64,000 nucleotides of DNA from JBBDIK01 sp040880465 (lineage in GTDB: Bacteria > Actinomycetota > UBA4738 > JBBDHU01). This document shows positions 49,670 through 57,221 of this stretch, piece by piece (the first letter of the stretch is position 1; every line of letters begins with the position of its first letter). The stretch is from positions 34,244-98,243 of the forward strand of contig JBBDIK010000013.1 of assembly GCA_040880465.1 (NCBI GenBank). The letters run 5' to 3'. The notes under the pieces were generated by a model that saw only the letters and a list, made by a program, of their open reading frames with translations, was not told the DNA's origin and searched no databases. The position numbers and the translations under genes were made by a program.

Positions 49670-50016
49670 TCATCGAGAAGCCGTGGGGCAAGGTGGTGAC
49701 CTACGCGCTGAACCAGCCATCCTCGGTGCGGGTGATCACGATCGAGCCGGGGGAGTCCTCGAGCGAGCACTACCATCGGTTGCGCGACGAGATGTGGGTC
49801 GTGTTGGACCCCGGGCTCACGATCCAGATCGGCAACAAGACCGTGGAGGCCGCACCGGGTGAGGAGTTCGTCGTCTCGTCCGAGGAACCTCACCGGATCG
49901 TGAACGAGAGCGGATCGCGGGGCCGGGTGCTCGAGATCGCCTACGGCTACACCACCGAGGACGACTTGTTCCGCCTCCAGGACGACTACGGACGTCCGCT
50001 GGAACCGGAATGGTAG
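49666..50016 (+). CDS. Cupin-domain protein (mannose-6-phosphate isomerase-like), non-ATG start
   Basis: About 116 residues of a single cupin: EKPWGKVVTYAL, then EPGESSSEHYHRLRDEMWVV with the metal His/Glu cupin motif 1, and SSEEPHRIVNESGSRGRVLEI as motif 2. It resembles the C-terminal cupin of type II phosphomannose isomerases; substrate unknown. The only canonical starts (GTG 49693/49696) would remove the PWG motif. GAAGGAGGG at 49651–49659 points to CTG 49666 (6 nt) or ATC 49669. It follows ribH and precedes the infC leader. Confidence 0.72.
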   Translation: MIIEKPWGKVVTYALNQPSSVRVITIEPGESSSEHYHRLRDEMWVVLDPGLTIQIGNKTVEAAPGEEFVVSSEEPHRIVNESGSRGRVLEIAYGYTTEDDLFRLQDDYGRPLEPEW

Positions 50017-50114
50017 GGGTACGTTCGAGCAGGCCACGAGCAGTCCCGGCGGCCCTTGTCGGTCCTCGGGTCTTCCGAGATCCGCGCAGGCACGCTTGGG
50101 CCAGGCACGCCGCG

Positions 50115-50144
50115 TCGACACCTGCCCTGGCCAGCCCCTATACT
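50115..50144 (+). promoter_or_regulatory. infC operon promoter (TCGACA–18–TATACT)
   Basis: TCGACA (50115–50120) and TATACT (50139–50144) are 18 nt apart. TATACT ends 9 nt before GTG 50154, so the transcript would start at or close to the uORF. Confidence 0.6.
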
Positions 50145-50153
50145 CGCCCCTGT

Positions 50154-50219
50154 GTGAAGATGCTTCCCTGGCGGCGCCGGCGAACCTTCGTCGGTGCCTT
50201 TTTCTCGGGACGGAGGTGA
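50154..50219 (+). CDS. Putative leader peptide (uORF) upstream of infC
   Basis: A 21-codon ORF, MKMLPWRRRRTFVGAFFSGRR, starting at GTG 50154 near the predicted transcription start (leaderless). It spans the intrinsic terminator at 50173–50203, and its TGA at 50217–50219 lies within the perfect Shine–Dalgarno GGAGGTGAT (50212–50220). It is in the same frame as infC. Translation of the uORF would open the hairpin. It has a WRRRR run. Confidence 0.55.
   Translation: MKMLPWRRRRTFVGAFFSGRR
50173..50203 (+). terminator. Intrinsic terminator inside the infC leader (attenuator candidate)
   Basis: GGCGCCGGCGA (50173–50183) pairs fully with TCGTCGGTGCC (50188–50198) around ACCT, giving 11 bp with two G·U pairs, followed by TTTTT (50199–50203). 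It sits between the promoter and infC, inside the uORF. Confidence 0.7.
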
Positions 50220-50225
50220 TGCGGG

Positions 50226-50762
50226 GTATCGGTTGAAGCGAGGATCAACGGGAGGATCAGATCCGCCCAGATACGGCTCGTCGGCGCCGATGGCGCACAG
50301 ATCGGAGTCGTTCCCCTGGAGGACGCCATCCGGCGAGCCAGGGATCTGGACCTCGATCTGGTCGAGGTAGCTCCGAACGCCGACCCGCCCGTCTGCCGGA
50401 TCATGGATTACGGCAAGTTCAAGTACGAGCGGGATATCCGACAGAAGGAGGCCCGCAAGAAGCAGGTGCGGGTTGAGGTCAAGGAGATCAAGTTCCGGCC
50501 CAAGATCGACCCCCACGACTACGCCACGAAGAAGGGGCACGTGGAGCGGTTCCTGAGGCACGGGGCGAGGGTCAAGGTGACCATCATGTTCCGAGGGCGC
50601 GAGATGGCGCACACGGAGCTGGGGCGCAAGATCCTGGACCGGCTGGTGGCAGACCTCGACGGCTTGGCCGTCGTGGACGCTATGCCGAAGCAGGACGGGC
50701 GCAACATGGTCATGGTGATCGCGCCGACGAAGAAACCGACCACCACCGCGGAGAAGACATGA
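50226..50762 (+). CDS. infC: Translation initiation factor IF-3, non-canonical start
   Basis: About 178 residues of a complete IF-3: ARINGRIRSAQIRLVGADG, LDLVEVAPNADPPVCRIMDY, GKFKYE, then the C-terminal domain with KIDPHDYATKKGHVERFL, VTIMFRGREMAHTELG and PKQDGRNMVMVIAP. No ATG, GTG or TTG occurs in frame between the uORF stop and Met50403, which lies after the first conserved domain. A perfect Shine–Dalgarno (50212–50220) and alignment to the mycobacterial N terminus point to GTA 50226 or a near neighbour. Rare starts such as AUU are typical of infC autoregulation. It overlaps rpmI by 4 nt. Confidence 0.88.
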   Translation, partial: VSVEARINGRIRSAQIRLVGADGAQIGVVPLEDAIRRARDLDLDLVEVAPNADPPVCRIMDYGKFKYERDIRQKEARKKQVRVEVKEIKFRPKIDPHDYATKKGHVERFLRHGARVKVTIMFRGREMAHTELGRKILDRLVADLDGLAVVDAMPKQDGRNMVMVIAPTKKPTTTAEKT

Positions 50763-50947
50763 AGCAGAAGACACACCGAGGGGCAGCGAAGCGGTTCCGC
50801 GTGACGCGGACCGGCAAGGTGCTGCACCGGAAGGCGACCGGCAACCACATGCTCACCAAGAAGCGGAGCAGCCGGAAGCGCCGGATCGAAGGCGACGCCG
50901 AGGTCACCGCGGAGAAGCGCGTGATCAAGCGGCTGCTAGGGGAGTAG
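50759..50947 (+). CDS. rpmI: 50S ribosomal protein L35
   Basis: A 62-residue highly basic protein. KQKTHRGAAKRFRVTRTGKV at the N terminus, then HMLTKKRSSRKRRI, are the L35 signature. ATG 50759 overlaps the infC stop. It is part of the conserved infC-rpmI-rplT operon, and follows the same transcription control as infC. Confidence 0.96.
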   Translation: MKQKTHRGAAKRFRVTRTGKVLHRKATGNHMLTKKRSSRKRRIEGDAEVTAEKRVIKRLLGE

Positions 50948-50950
50948 GCC

Positions 50951-51304
50951 ATGGCCAGGGTCAAGCGAGCGGTCCACGGACGCAAGAAGCGCAACGAGGT
51001 CATGCGTGCCGCCAAGGGCTATCGGGGCGCGCGGTCCCGGCGTCCGCGGGTCGCCAAGGAGCAGCTGCTGCATTCGGGCGTGTACGCGTTCCGCGACCGG
51101 CGCGATCGCAAGGGCCAGTTCCGCCGGCTGTGGATCGCACGGATCGGCGCTGCCGCCAGACAGAACGGCATGTCCTACTCGACCTTCATCAGCGGCCTGA
51201 AGAGCGCGGGGATCGACCTCGACCGCAAGATACTCGCGGACCTGGCGGTGACCGACCCCGGGGCCTTCTCGCAGCTCGTGGAGGCCGCGAAGCAGGCGGG
51301 ATAG
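50951..51304 (+). CDS. rplT: 50S ribosomal protein L20
   Basis: A 117-residue L20. ARVKRAVHGRKKRNEVMRAA and KGYRGARSRRPRVAKEQLLH form the basic extended N terminus, and DRKGQFRRLWIARIGAAARQ and SYSTFISGLKSAGIDLDRKI form the globular domain. It is needed for 50S assembly. ATG 50951 is 3 nt after the rpmI stop. Confidence 0.97.
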   Translation: MARVKRAVHGRKKRNEVMRAAKGYRGARSRRPRVAKEQLLHSGVYAFRDRRDRKGQFRRLWIARIGAAARQNGMSYSTFISGLKSAGIDLDRKILADLAVTDPGAFSQLVEAAKQAG

Positions 51305-51309
51305 CCAAC

Positions 51310-52812
51310 GTGCCCTCCGAGGGCAGCGTGATCACCTCCACCCGGAACCCCAAGGTCGCCGAAGCCGTCCGTCTCAAGAAGCGAGGGCTGCGCGACGGCG
51401 ACCGCCGCTTCCTCGCCGAGGGGTCCCAGGTGGTCGGCGAGCTCCTCGCATCGGGGGCGACGCCCGAGCTCCTGTTCGCGACCGATCCTGCCGACCCCGT
51501 CGTGATGCGCGCACGTGACGCCGACGTCCGGGTCGAGATCGTGAGCGATCCCGTGATGGAGCGGCTGACCTCCACGGTGACCCCGCCGGGACTCGTCGCG
51601 GTGGTTCCGTTCATCGACGTTCCCCTCAAGGACCTGCCGGCGAACCCGGCGTGCGTGCCGATCCTGTGTACCTGCCGGGACCCCGGGAATGCGGGCACGG
51701 TCGTCCGCTCGGCGGACGCCGCGGGCGCGGATGCGGTCATCTTCGCCGAGTCGTCCGTCGATGCCTACAACCCCAAGACCGTCCGGGCGACAGCGGGATC
51801 GCTCTTCCACCTTCCCGTGATCCGTGGCGCATCGATCGCGGACGCCGTGGATGCAGTGCGAGCGCGGGGGTGCCGCGTACTGGCCGCCTCAGCCGACGGC
51901 GAGACCGATGTATTCGGGGCCGACCTCGCTGGGCCGGTGGCGTTCCTCTTCGGCAACGAGGCATGGGGACTGCCACCGGAGGTTGCCGAGCTGGCCGATG
52001 CCGGGGTTCGTGTGCCGCTGTCCGGGCGGGCTGAATCGCTGAACCTGGCGGCCGCCGCGACAGTCTGCCTCTTCGAGTGGGCCCGTCAGAACCGGAGCGG
52101 CCCGGAGCCGGAGCCGGAGCCGGAATCGGAGCCGAGAGCCGCAACGCCGCCCGGGGGTCCCGACCCCGAACTGGCGGCACTGATCGCCGCGGCCGCCCAC
52201 GATCTGCGTTCGCCGGTCGCCGGGATCCGGAGCTTCGCCGGCACGTTGCTGCACGGGGTCGATGAGCAGACGCAGCGGGCGCTCATCGAGGGCATCGCGT
52301 ATGACGCCGACCGCGCCGACCTGGTGGTACAGCAGCTGGTCGATGCGGCTCGGCTGGCGGCAGGAACGCTGGAGCCGGCCCCCGAGGCGATCGATGTTGC
52401 GGACGTGGTTACCCGCCTCGCGGGATCCCTGGGGGCCAACCCCGATCATCCCGAGGTTCGCTGGGATGGCCCCGGCGTTGAGGCCGCGGTGGATCGGGCG
52501 AGGCTCCGGAGCGCCCTGGCCGCGTGCATCGAGGCCGAAGTCTGGCATGCGACCGACGGTCCGATCGTGGTGAGTGGGGAGCGCACCGAGGATCGCGTCA
52601 CGATCAGGATCCACCGTGACGGCAGTGAACTCGCGGACCAGGCGGCGGCGGAGCAACTTTTCGCCGCCCGGCACCCCGGCGAGGGAGGTGGCAGTAAGCT
52701 TGGTCTCTACGTCGCCAGGAGCGTTGCGGAAGCCTTCGGCGGCGGGATCAGCGCAAGAACCGACGCAGGACTGTGGTTCGTGTTGGAGTATCCGGTGCTC
52801 GGCGGCGCGTGA
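51310..52812 (+). CDS. Fusion of a TrmH/SpoU-family RNA 2'-O-methyltransferase with a histidine-kinase-like module
   Basis: A 500-residue continuous ORF. Residues 1–260 are a SPOUT methyltransferase: ITSTRNPKVAEAVRLKKRGL, motif 1 RDPGNAGTVVRSADAAGAD near 122, motif 2 FGNEAWGLPPE near 214, and motif 3 PLSGRAESLNLAAAATVCLF. A Pro-Glu repeat linker (about 264–275) leads to a kinase-like part with an H-box AAHDLRSPVAGIRSFAGTLL (His297), a helical dimerisation region, and an HATPase-like domain ending GGGSKLGLYVARSVAEAFGG near 460. The N-box Asn is not present (ACIEAEVWHA), so ATP binding is doubtful. The methyltransferase part is the usual neighbour of rplT and pheS. Start GTG 51310; GTG 51328 also possible. 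Confidence 0.85.
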   Translation: MPSEGSVITSTRNPKVAEAVRLKKRGLRDGDRRFLAEGSQVVGELLASGATPELLFATDPADPVVMRARDADVRVEIVSDPVMERLTSTVTPPGLVAVVPFIDVPLKDLPANPACVPILCTCRDPGNAGTVVRSADAAGADAVIFAESSVDAYNPKTVRATAGSLFHLPVIRGASIADAVDAVRARGCRVLAASADGETDVFGADLAGPVAFLFGNEAWGLPPEVAELADAGVRVPLSGRAESLNLAAAATVCLFEWARQNRSGPEPEPEPESEPRAATPPGGPDPELAALIAAAAHDLRSPVAGIRSFAGTLLHGVDEQTQRALIEGIAYDADRADLVVQQLVDAARLAAGTLEPAPEAIDVADVVTRLAGSLGANPDHPEVRWDGPGVEAAVDRARLRSALAACIEAEVWHATDGPIVVSGERTEDRVTIRIHRDGSELADQAAAEQLFAARHPGEGGGSKLGLYVARSVAEAFGGGISARTDAGLWFVLEYPVLGGA

Positions 52813-52848
52813 GGCGTCGAACGGTCCGGGGCCCCTGAGGCCCCTTGC

Positions 52849-52854
52849 TAGACT
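52849..52854 (+). promoter_or_regulatory. Candidate -10 for a leaderless pheS transcript
   Basis: TAGACT ends 9 nt before ATG 52864, with no Shine–Dalgarno. It lies in the 51-nt gap after the fusion gene. Confidence 0.45.
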
Positions 52855-52863
52855 CGGCACCCT

Positions 52864-53919
52864 ATGGAGCCGGCCGAGGCGCTTCGCATCCTTGATGAGG
52901 AACTGGAGAACGGGCGCGCCCTCGCCGCCGCCGCGGCCGATCTTGCCGCACTGGACCGGGCGCAGACCGCCGCACTCGGGCGCAAGTCGCGCTATTCGCA
53001 GGTGCAGAAGTCGCTCGGGGGATTGGCGCCCGACGACCGGCGTTCGGTGGGCAAGCGCGCCAATGAGGTCCGCGAGGAACTGGATGCGGCCCTGGACGCA
53101 CGGCGCGCCGAACTGCAGGCCGTGGCCGAGTCGGGTCTGCTGGCCGCCGACCGCGTCGACGTGTCGTTGCCCGGGCGCCGACGCCCGCTCGGTTCTCTCC
53201 ATCCGCTAACCATCACCGAGTATGCGATCGTCGATGTCTTCACGCGGATGGGGTTCAGGGTCGCCGAAGGTCCGGAGATCGAGACTGATTGGTACAACTT
53301 CACGGCCCTGAACATCCCACCGGACCACCCGGCGCGATCGATGAAGGACTCGCTGTTCGTCGATGTGGAGGGACATCCAGATCTCTTGCTGCGGACCGAG
53401 ACCTCCGCGGTGCAGATCCACACGATGGAAGAGCAGCAGCCTCCCGTGTACATCGTCTCCCCGGGGCGCGTCTATCGGCGCGAGACCCTCGACGCGACGC
53501 ATTCGGCGGTGTTCCACCAGATCGAAGGCTTGGCCGTCGACGAGGGGATCACGTTCGCGGATCTGAAGGGGACGCTGGAGGCGTTCGCGAAGGCACTCTT
53601 CGGCCCGGATCAACGGGTGCGTTTCTCCCCGTCCTATTTCCCGTTCGTGGAGCCCGGCGCCCAGGTGGATGTGTCCTGTTTCAAGTGCGCAGGCACCGGC
53701 TGCCGGACGTGTGGCAACGGCTGGATCGAGATGCTCGGTGCAGGGATGGTCCATCCGGCGGTCCTGGAGAACGTGGGCTACGACCCCGAGCGGTACACCG
53801 GGTTCGCGTTCGGCATGGGATTGGAGCGGGTCGCCATGATCCGCTACGGGATCCCGGACATCCGGCTCTTCTTCGAGGGCGACGTGCGGTTCCTCGAGCA
53901 GTTCGTGAGTGCCGGATGA
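52864..53919 (+). CDS. pheS: Phenylalanine–tRNA ligase alpha subunit
   Basis: A 351-residue PheS. The N-terminal coiled coil is followed by the class II core: HPLTITEYAIVDVFTRMGF, EIETDWYNFTALNIPPDHPA, RTETSAVQIHTM, GRVYRRETLDATH, and FEPGAQVD-type motif (YFPFVEPGAQVDVSC). The C-terminal GFAFGMGLERVAMIRYGIPD is motif 3. It pairs with PheT as an alpha2-beta2 enzyme. The stop overlaps the pheT ATG by 4 nt. Confidence 0.97.
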   Translation: MEPAEALRILDEELENGRALAAAAADLAALDRAQTAALGRKSRYSQVQKSLGGLAPDDRRSVGKRANEVREELDAALDARRAELQAVAESGLLAADRVDVSLPGRRRPLGSLHPLTITEYAIVDVFTRMGFRVAEGPEIETDWYNFTALNIPPDHPARSMKDSLFVDVEGHPDLLLRTETSAVQIHTMEEQQPPVYIVSPGRVYRRETLDATHSAVFHQIEGLAVDEGITFADLKGTLEAFAKALFGPDQRVRFSPSYFPFVEPGAQVDVSCFKCAGTGCRTCGNGWIEMLGAGMVHPAVLENVGYDPERYTGFAFGMGLERVAMIRYGIPDIRLFFEGDVRFLEQFVSAG

Positions 53920-56297
53920 AGGTCGTCCTCTCCTGGCTCCGTGAGTTCTGTCCGACCGACCTGCCCGCCGACGAACTGGCCGAGGCGCTCACCGCGGTCG
54001 GGGTGAAGGTCGAGGAGATCCTGCGGCCGTGGGACGGACTCTCGGGCGTCGTGGTCGCCGAGGTCCTCGAGGTCGCCGACCATCCGGATTCGGACAAGCT
54101 CTGCGTTACGCGCGTGCGCACGACCAACGGAGAAGCGACCGTTGTGGCCGGTGTTCGCAACATGGAGGCCGGAGACCTGGTGCCGTACGCGCCGCCCGGT
54201 TCGCGGGTTCCGCTGCTTCCGGATCCGCTGGAGGTTCGCTCTCTGCGCGGGGTCGAGTCGGAGGGGATGCTGTGTTCCCCCCGGGAACTGAACGTGGCAG
54301 ATGTCCATACCGGCATCATGGTGTTGCCGTCGGACTCGCCCCTGGGCGCCGACGTCGGCGAGCGCTTCGGCCTGGCGGATGCCGTCCTGGATATCGAGAT
54401 CGAACCGAACCGGCCCGATCTGATGTCGGTCATCGGGGTGGCACGGGAGGCCTCGGCCGTCACGGGCGTGCCGCTCACCATCCCGGATGCGGGGGTCTCC
54501 GAAGGCGAGGAGCCGGCGACGGATGTTGCCCGTGTCGAGGTCGTCGACCTGGAGCGGTGCCCGTACTACCTTGCCCGCGTGATCCGCGGCGTCGGCCTGG
54601 GGGAGTCACCGGTTACCGCGCAAGCCCGGTTGACGGCGGCCGGCATGCGCCCGATCTCGAACGTCGTCGATGCGACCAACTACATCCTGCTCGAGGTCGG
54701 ACACCCCTTGCACCCGTTCGACCTTTCTCTCCTGGACGGAGCCTCGATCATCGTCCGGCGAGCCGAGGAAGGAGAGGAACTGACCACGCTCGACGGCGTG
54801 ATCCGCAGCCTGACGGGAGAGGATCTGCTGATCGCGGACCGATCGCGTGGAGTCGCGGTCGCGGGCGTGATGGGATCGGCGGCGGCCGAGGTCTCGCAGG
54901 CCACCACAGACGTGCTCCTCGAGTCCGCGTACTTCCAGCCAGGCGGGATCCTGCGGACCGCCCGTCGCCTGGGGCTCTCCACCGAGGCCTCGATGCGGTT
55001 CGAACGCGGGGCGGATCCCGAGGCCGTCGCGTTCGCGGCCGGACGCGCTGCCCATCTGATCGCAGAGTGGTCGGGCGGAACGGTCCTGGCGGGCGCCGCC
55101 GAAGCGGGATCCGTGTCGCCTCGACGTCATGTCAGCGTCCGACCGCAGCGTGCCTCCGCGGTCCTTGGAACCGGCGAGCTGACCGGACCGGAGGTCGGGC
55201 GGCGGCTCGCGTCGGTCGGGTTCGTAGTGCAGGATCGCGATGACGTCGTCGACGCCGAAGTTCCGAGCTTCCGTGTCGATGTCCAGTGCGAGATCGATCT
55301 GATCGAGGAGATCGTTCGCGTCGACCGGGGCTACGAACGGATCGGTGCGACCTTGCCGGAGGTTCGTCAGCCGGGAGGGATGCCGCCGCCCTACGCGTTC
55401 CGGCGGCGTCTCCGGGAGTTGCTCGTGCGGCAGGGCCTGGCCGAGGTGCGGTCGCTGTCGTTCGCTTCGGCCGCAGACCTGGACCTGATGGGCGATCCGC
55501 CGGACCGCGCGATCCGGCTCGCGAACCCACTCTCGGCCGAGGAGGGATCCCTGCGGACCCGACTCACGCCCGGTCTGCTTCGAGCCCTCCAGCACAATCA
55601 AGCGCGGAACGTACTCACAGCCCGCGTGTTCGAGGTAGGAACGGTGTTCCGCGCAGGCGCTCCGGTCGACGAGGTCGAGAAGGTCGGGTTCGCCATCACC
55701 GGACCGGCGTCGCACGGATGGTCAGATCCGGATCGCGAGCTGGACTTCTTCGATGCCAGGGGGATCGTGGAGGTGGTGTTAGAAGGGCTCGGGGTGCGTG
55801 ACTGGACGCTCGGTGAGCCCGCTCCCATGCCATTCCATCCGGGGCGCTCGGCGACGGTCACGGTCGCCGGCCGGCACGCAGGACTCGTCGGCGAACTGCA
55901 CCCGCGGGTCGCGGCCGACTGGGATCTGTCGGGGCGCGTCGCCATCGCCGTCCTGGCGGTCGAGGCCCTCCGATCGGGGGTCGATCCGGACGTCGCCTAC
56001 GCCGAGGTCCCCCGGTTCCCGCCCGCGCGGCGAGACCTGGCGTTCATCGTGCGCGAGGACGTCCCGGCGGGCGACCTCCGGTCGGCCCTGCTCGACGCCG
56101 GGGGCGAGGTCACCGGGTCGGTCGAGCTGTTCGATGTGTTCGCGGGCGGCCCGATCCCCGAGGGCAAGCGGAACCTCGCGTTCTCGGTGGACTTCCGCGT
56201 TCCCGACCGGACGCTGACGGACGACGAGGTGGACGAGGCCGTCGCGCGCATCGCGACGCGGTTGGCTGCCGACTTCGGTGCCGAGCTCCGCGGGTAG
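53916..56297 (+). CDS. pheT: Phenylalanine–tRNA ligase beta subunit
   Basis: A 793-residue PheT. It opens MKVVLSWLREFCPTDLPADE, has the N-terminal EMAP/OB tRNA-binding domain (VLEVADHPDSDKLCVTRV), the B3/B4 editing region (PISNVVDATNYILLEVGHPL), B5, the catalytic-like core, and the C-terminal ferredoxin-fold anticodon-binding domain (FPPARRDLAFIVREDVPAGD). Normal length. The open frame upstream of 53916 lies inside pheS and is not used. Confidence 0.96.
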   Translation: MKVVLSWLREFCPTDLPADELAEALTAVGVKVEEILRPWDGLSGVVVAEVLEVADHPDSDKLCVTRVRTTNGEATVVAGVRNMEAGDLVPYAPPGSRVPLLPDPLEVRSLRGVESEGMLCSPRELNVADVHTGIMVLPSDSPLGADVGERFGLADAVLDIEIEPNRPDLMSVIGVAREASAVTGVPLTIPDAGVSEGEEPATDVARVEVVDLERCPYYLARVIRGVGLGESPVTAQARLTAAGMRPISNVVDATNYILLEVGHPLHPFDLSLLDGASIIVRRAEEGEELTTLDGVIRSLTGEDLLIADRSRGVAVAGVMGSAAAEVSQATTDVLLESAYFQPGGILRTARRLGLSTEASMRFERGADPEAVAFAAGRAAHLIAEWSGGTVLAGAAEAGSVSPRRHVSVRPQRASAVLGTGELTGPEVGRRLASVGFVVQDRDDVVDAEVPSFRVDVQCEIDLIEEIVRVDRGYERIGATLPEVRQPGGMPPPYAFRRRLRELLVRQGLAEVRSLSFASAADLDLMGDPPDRAIRLANPLSAEEGSLRTRLTPGLLRALQHNQARNVLTARVFEVGTVFRAGAPVDEVEKVGFAITGPASHGWSDPDRELDFFDARGIVEVVLEGLGVRDWTLGEPAPMPFHPGRSATVTVAGRHAGLVGELHPRVAADWDLSGRVAIAVLAVEALRSGVDPDVAYAEVPRFPPARRDLAFIVREDVPAGDLRSALLDAGGEVTGSVELFDVFAGGPIPEGKRNLAFSVDFRVPDRTLTDDEVDEAVARIATRLAADFGAELRG

Positions 56298-56300
56298 ACT
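56295..56300 (+). promoter_or_regulatory. Candidate -10 for a leaderless argF transcript
   Basis: TAGACT, overlapping the pheT stop codon, ends 6 nt before GTG 56307. No Shine–Dalgarno is seen. The sequence and spacing closely mirror the alaS start. Confidence 0.45.
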
Positions 56301-56306
56301 GCCGCC

Positions 56307-57221
56307 GTGAGGGACTTCCTGTCGATCGCCGACCTGTCGGCGGACGAGCTTGTGAACCTGCTCGAACGTTCGGCCAAGATCAAGGCGGATCCGCAGAGCG
56401 TCGCCACCGCGCTCGCCGGTACCGCCGTCGCGATGCTGTTCGAGAAGCCGTCGACCCGGACCCGCACGTCCTTCGAGGTCGCCGTCGGTCAGATGGCAGG
56501 GATCGCGGTGATCCTGACCGAGACCGACATGCAGCTCGGGCGGGGTGAATCCCTCGAGGACACCGGCCGGGTCCTTTCGCGGTACGCGGAGGCGATCGTA
56601 CTGCGGACCTTCGGTCAGGACCGCCTGGACCGGCTGGCCGGGGCCGCCGACGCGCCGGTCGTCAGCGCGCTCTCGGATCTGGAACATCCGTGCCAAGCGG
56701 TGGGCGACCTGCTGACCATCACGGAGCGCAAAGGTGCGCTCGCCGGACTGACGCTCGCCTACCTCGGCGATGGGAACAACACCTGCCATGCACTGATGCT
56801 CGCGGGGGCGCTATCGGGGATGCGCATCCGGGTCGCCTGTCCGCCCGGATACGAGCCGGACGAGCGTGTTTCCGCCCTCGCCGCAGAGCTGGCCGCGGCG
56901 CATGGCGGCGCGATCGAGGTCACCGACGATCCTGCCGCCGGGCCGGCCGGCGCCGACATCGTCTACACCGACGTGTGGGCGAGCATGGGGCAGGAGTCCG
57001 AGGCCACGGCCAGAGAGGCGGTCTTCCCGCCCTTCCAGGTGAACGCCGCAGCGATGGCGCTTGCGGCACCCGATGCGATCGCGATGCATTGCCTTCCGGC
57101 GCACCGCGGGCTGGAGATCACCGACGAGGTGCTTGACGGACCGCAGTCGGTGGTGTGGGACCAGGCCGAGAACCGTCTGCACACGGAGAAGGCGATCCTG
57201 CTGTTCGCGCTCGATCGATAG
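56307..57221 (+). CDS. argF: Ornithine carbamoyltransferase
   Basis: A 304-residue OTCase. Carbamoyl phosphate is bound by FEKPSTRTRTSFEVA and HPCQAVGDLLTI; ornithine-side residues are in DVWASMGQE and MHCLPAHRGLEITDEV. It makes citrulline for arginine synthesis. It stands alone, without other arg genes, between pheT and polX. The stop is directly followed by the polX ATG. Confidence 0.95.
   Translation: MRDFLSIADLSADELVNLLERSAKIKADPQSVATALAGTAVAMLFEKPSTRTRTSFEVAVGQMAGIAVILTETDMQLGRGESLEDTGRVLSRYAEAIVLRTFGQDRLDRLAGAADAPVVSALSDLEHPCQAVGDLLTITERKGALAGLTLAYLGDGNNTCHALMLAGALSGMRIRVACPPGYEPDERVSALAAELAAAHGGAIEVTDDPAAGPAGADIVYTDVWASMGQESEATAREAVFPPFQVNAAAMALAAPDAIAMHCLPAHRGLEITDEVLDGPQSVVWDQAENRLHTEKAILLFALDR

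Noticed and set aside
50066..50085. Small hairpin CTCGG–GTCTT–CCGAG after the cupin gene
   Set aside because: Only 5 bp and no U tract, so too weak to call a terminator.
51310..52812. The methyltransferase–kinase fusion as an assembly chimera
   Set aside because: No Ns, the frame is continuous, codon use is uniform, and both halves are expected genes of this locus. Read support should still be confirmed.
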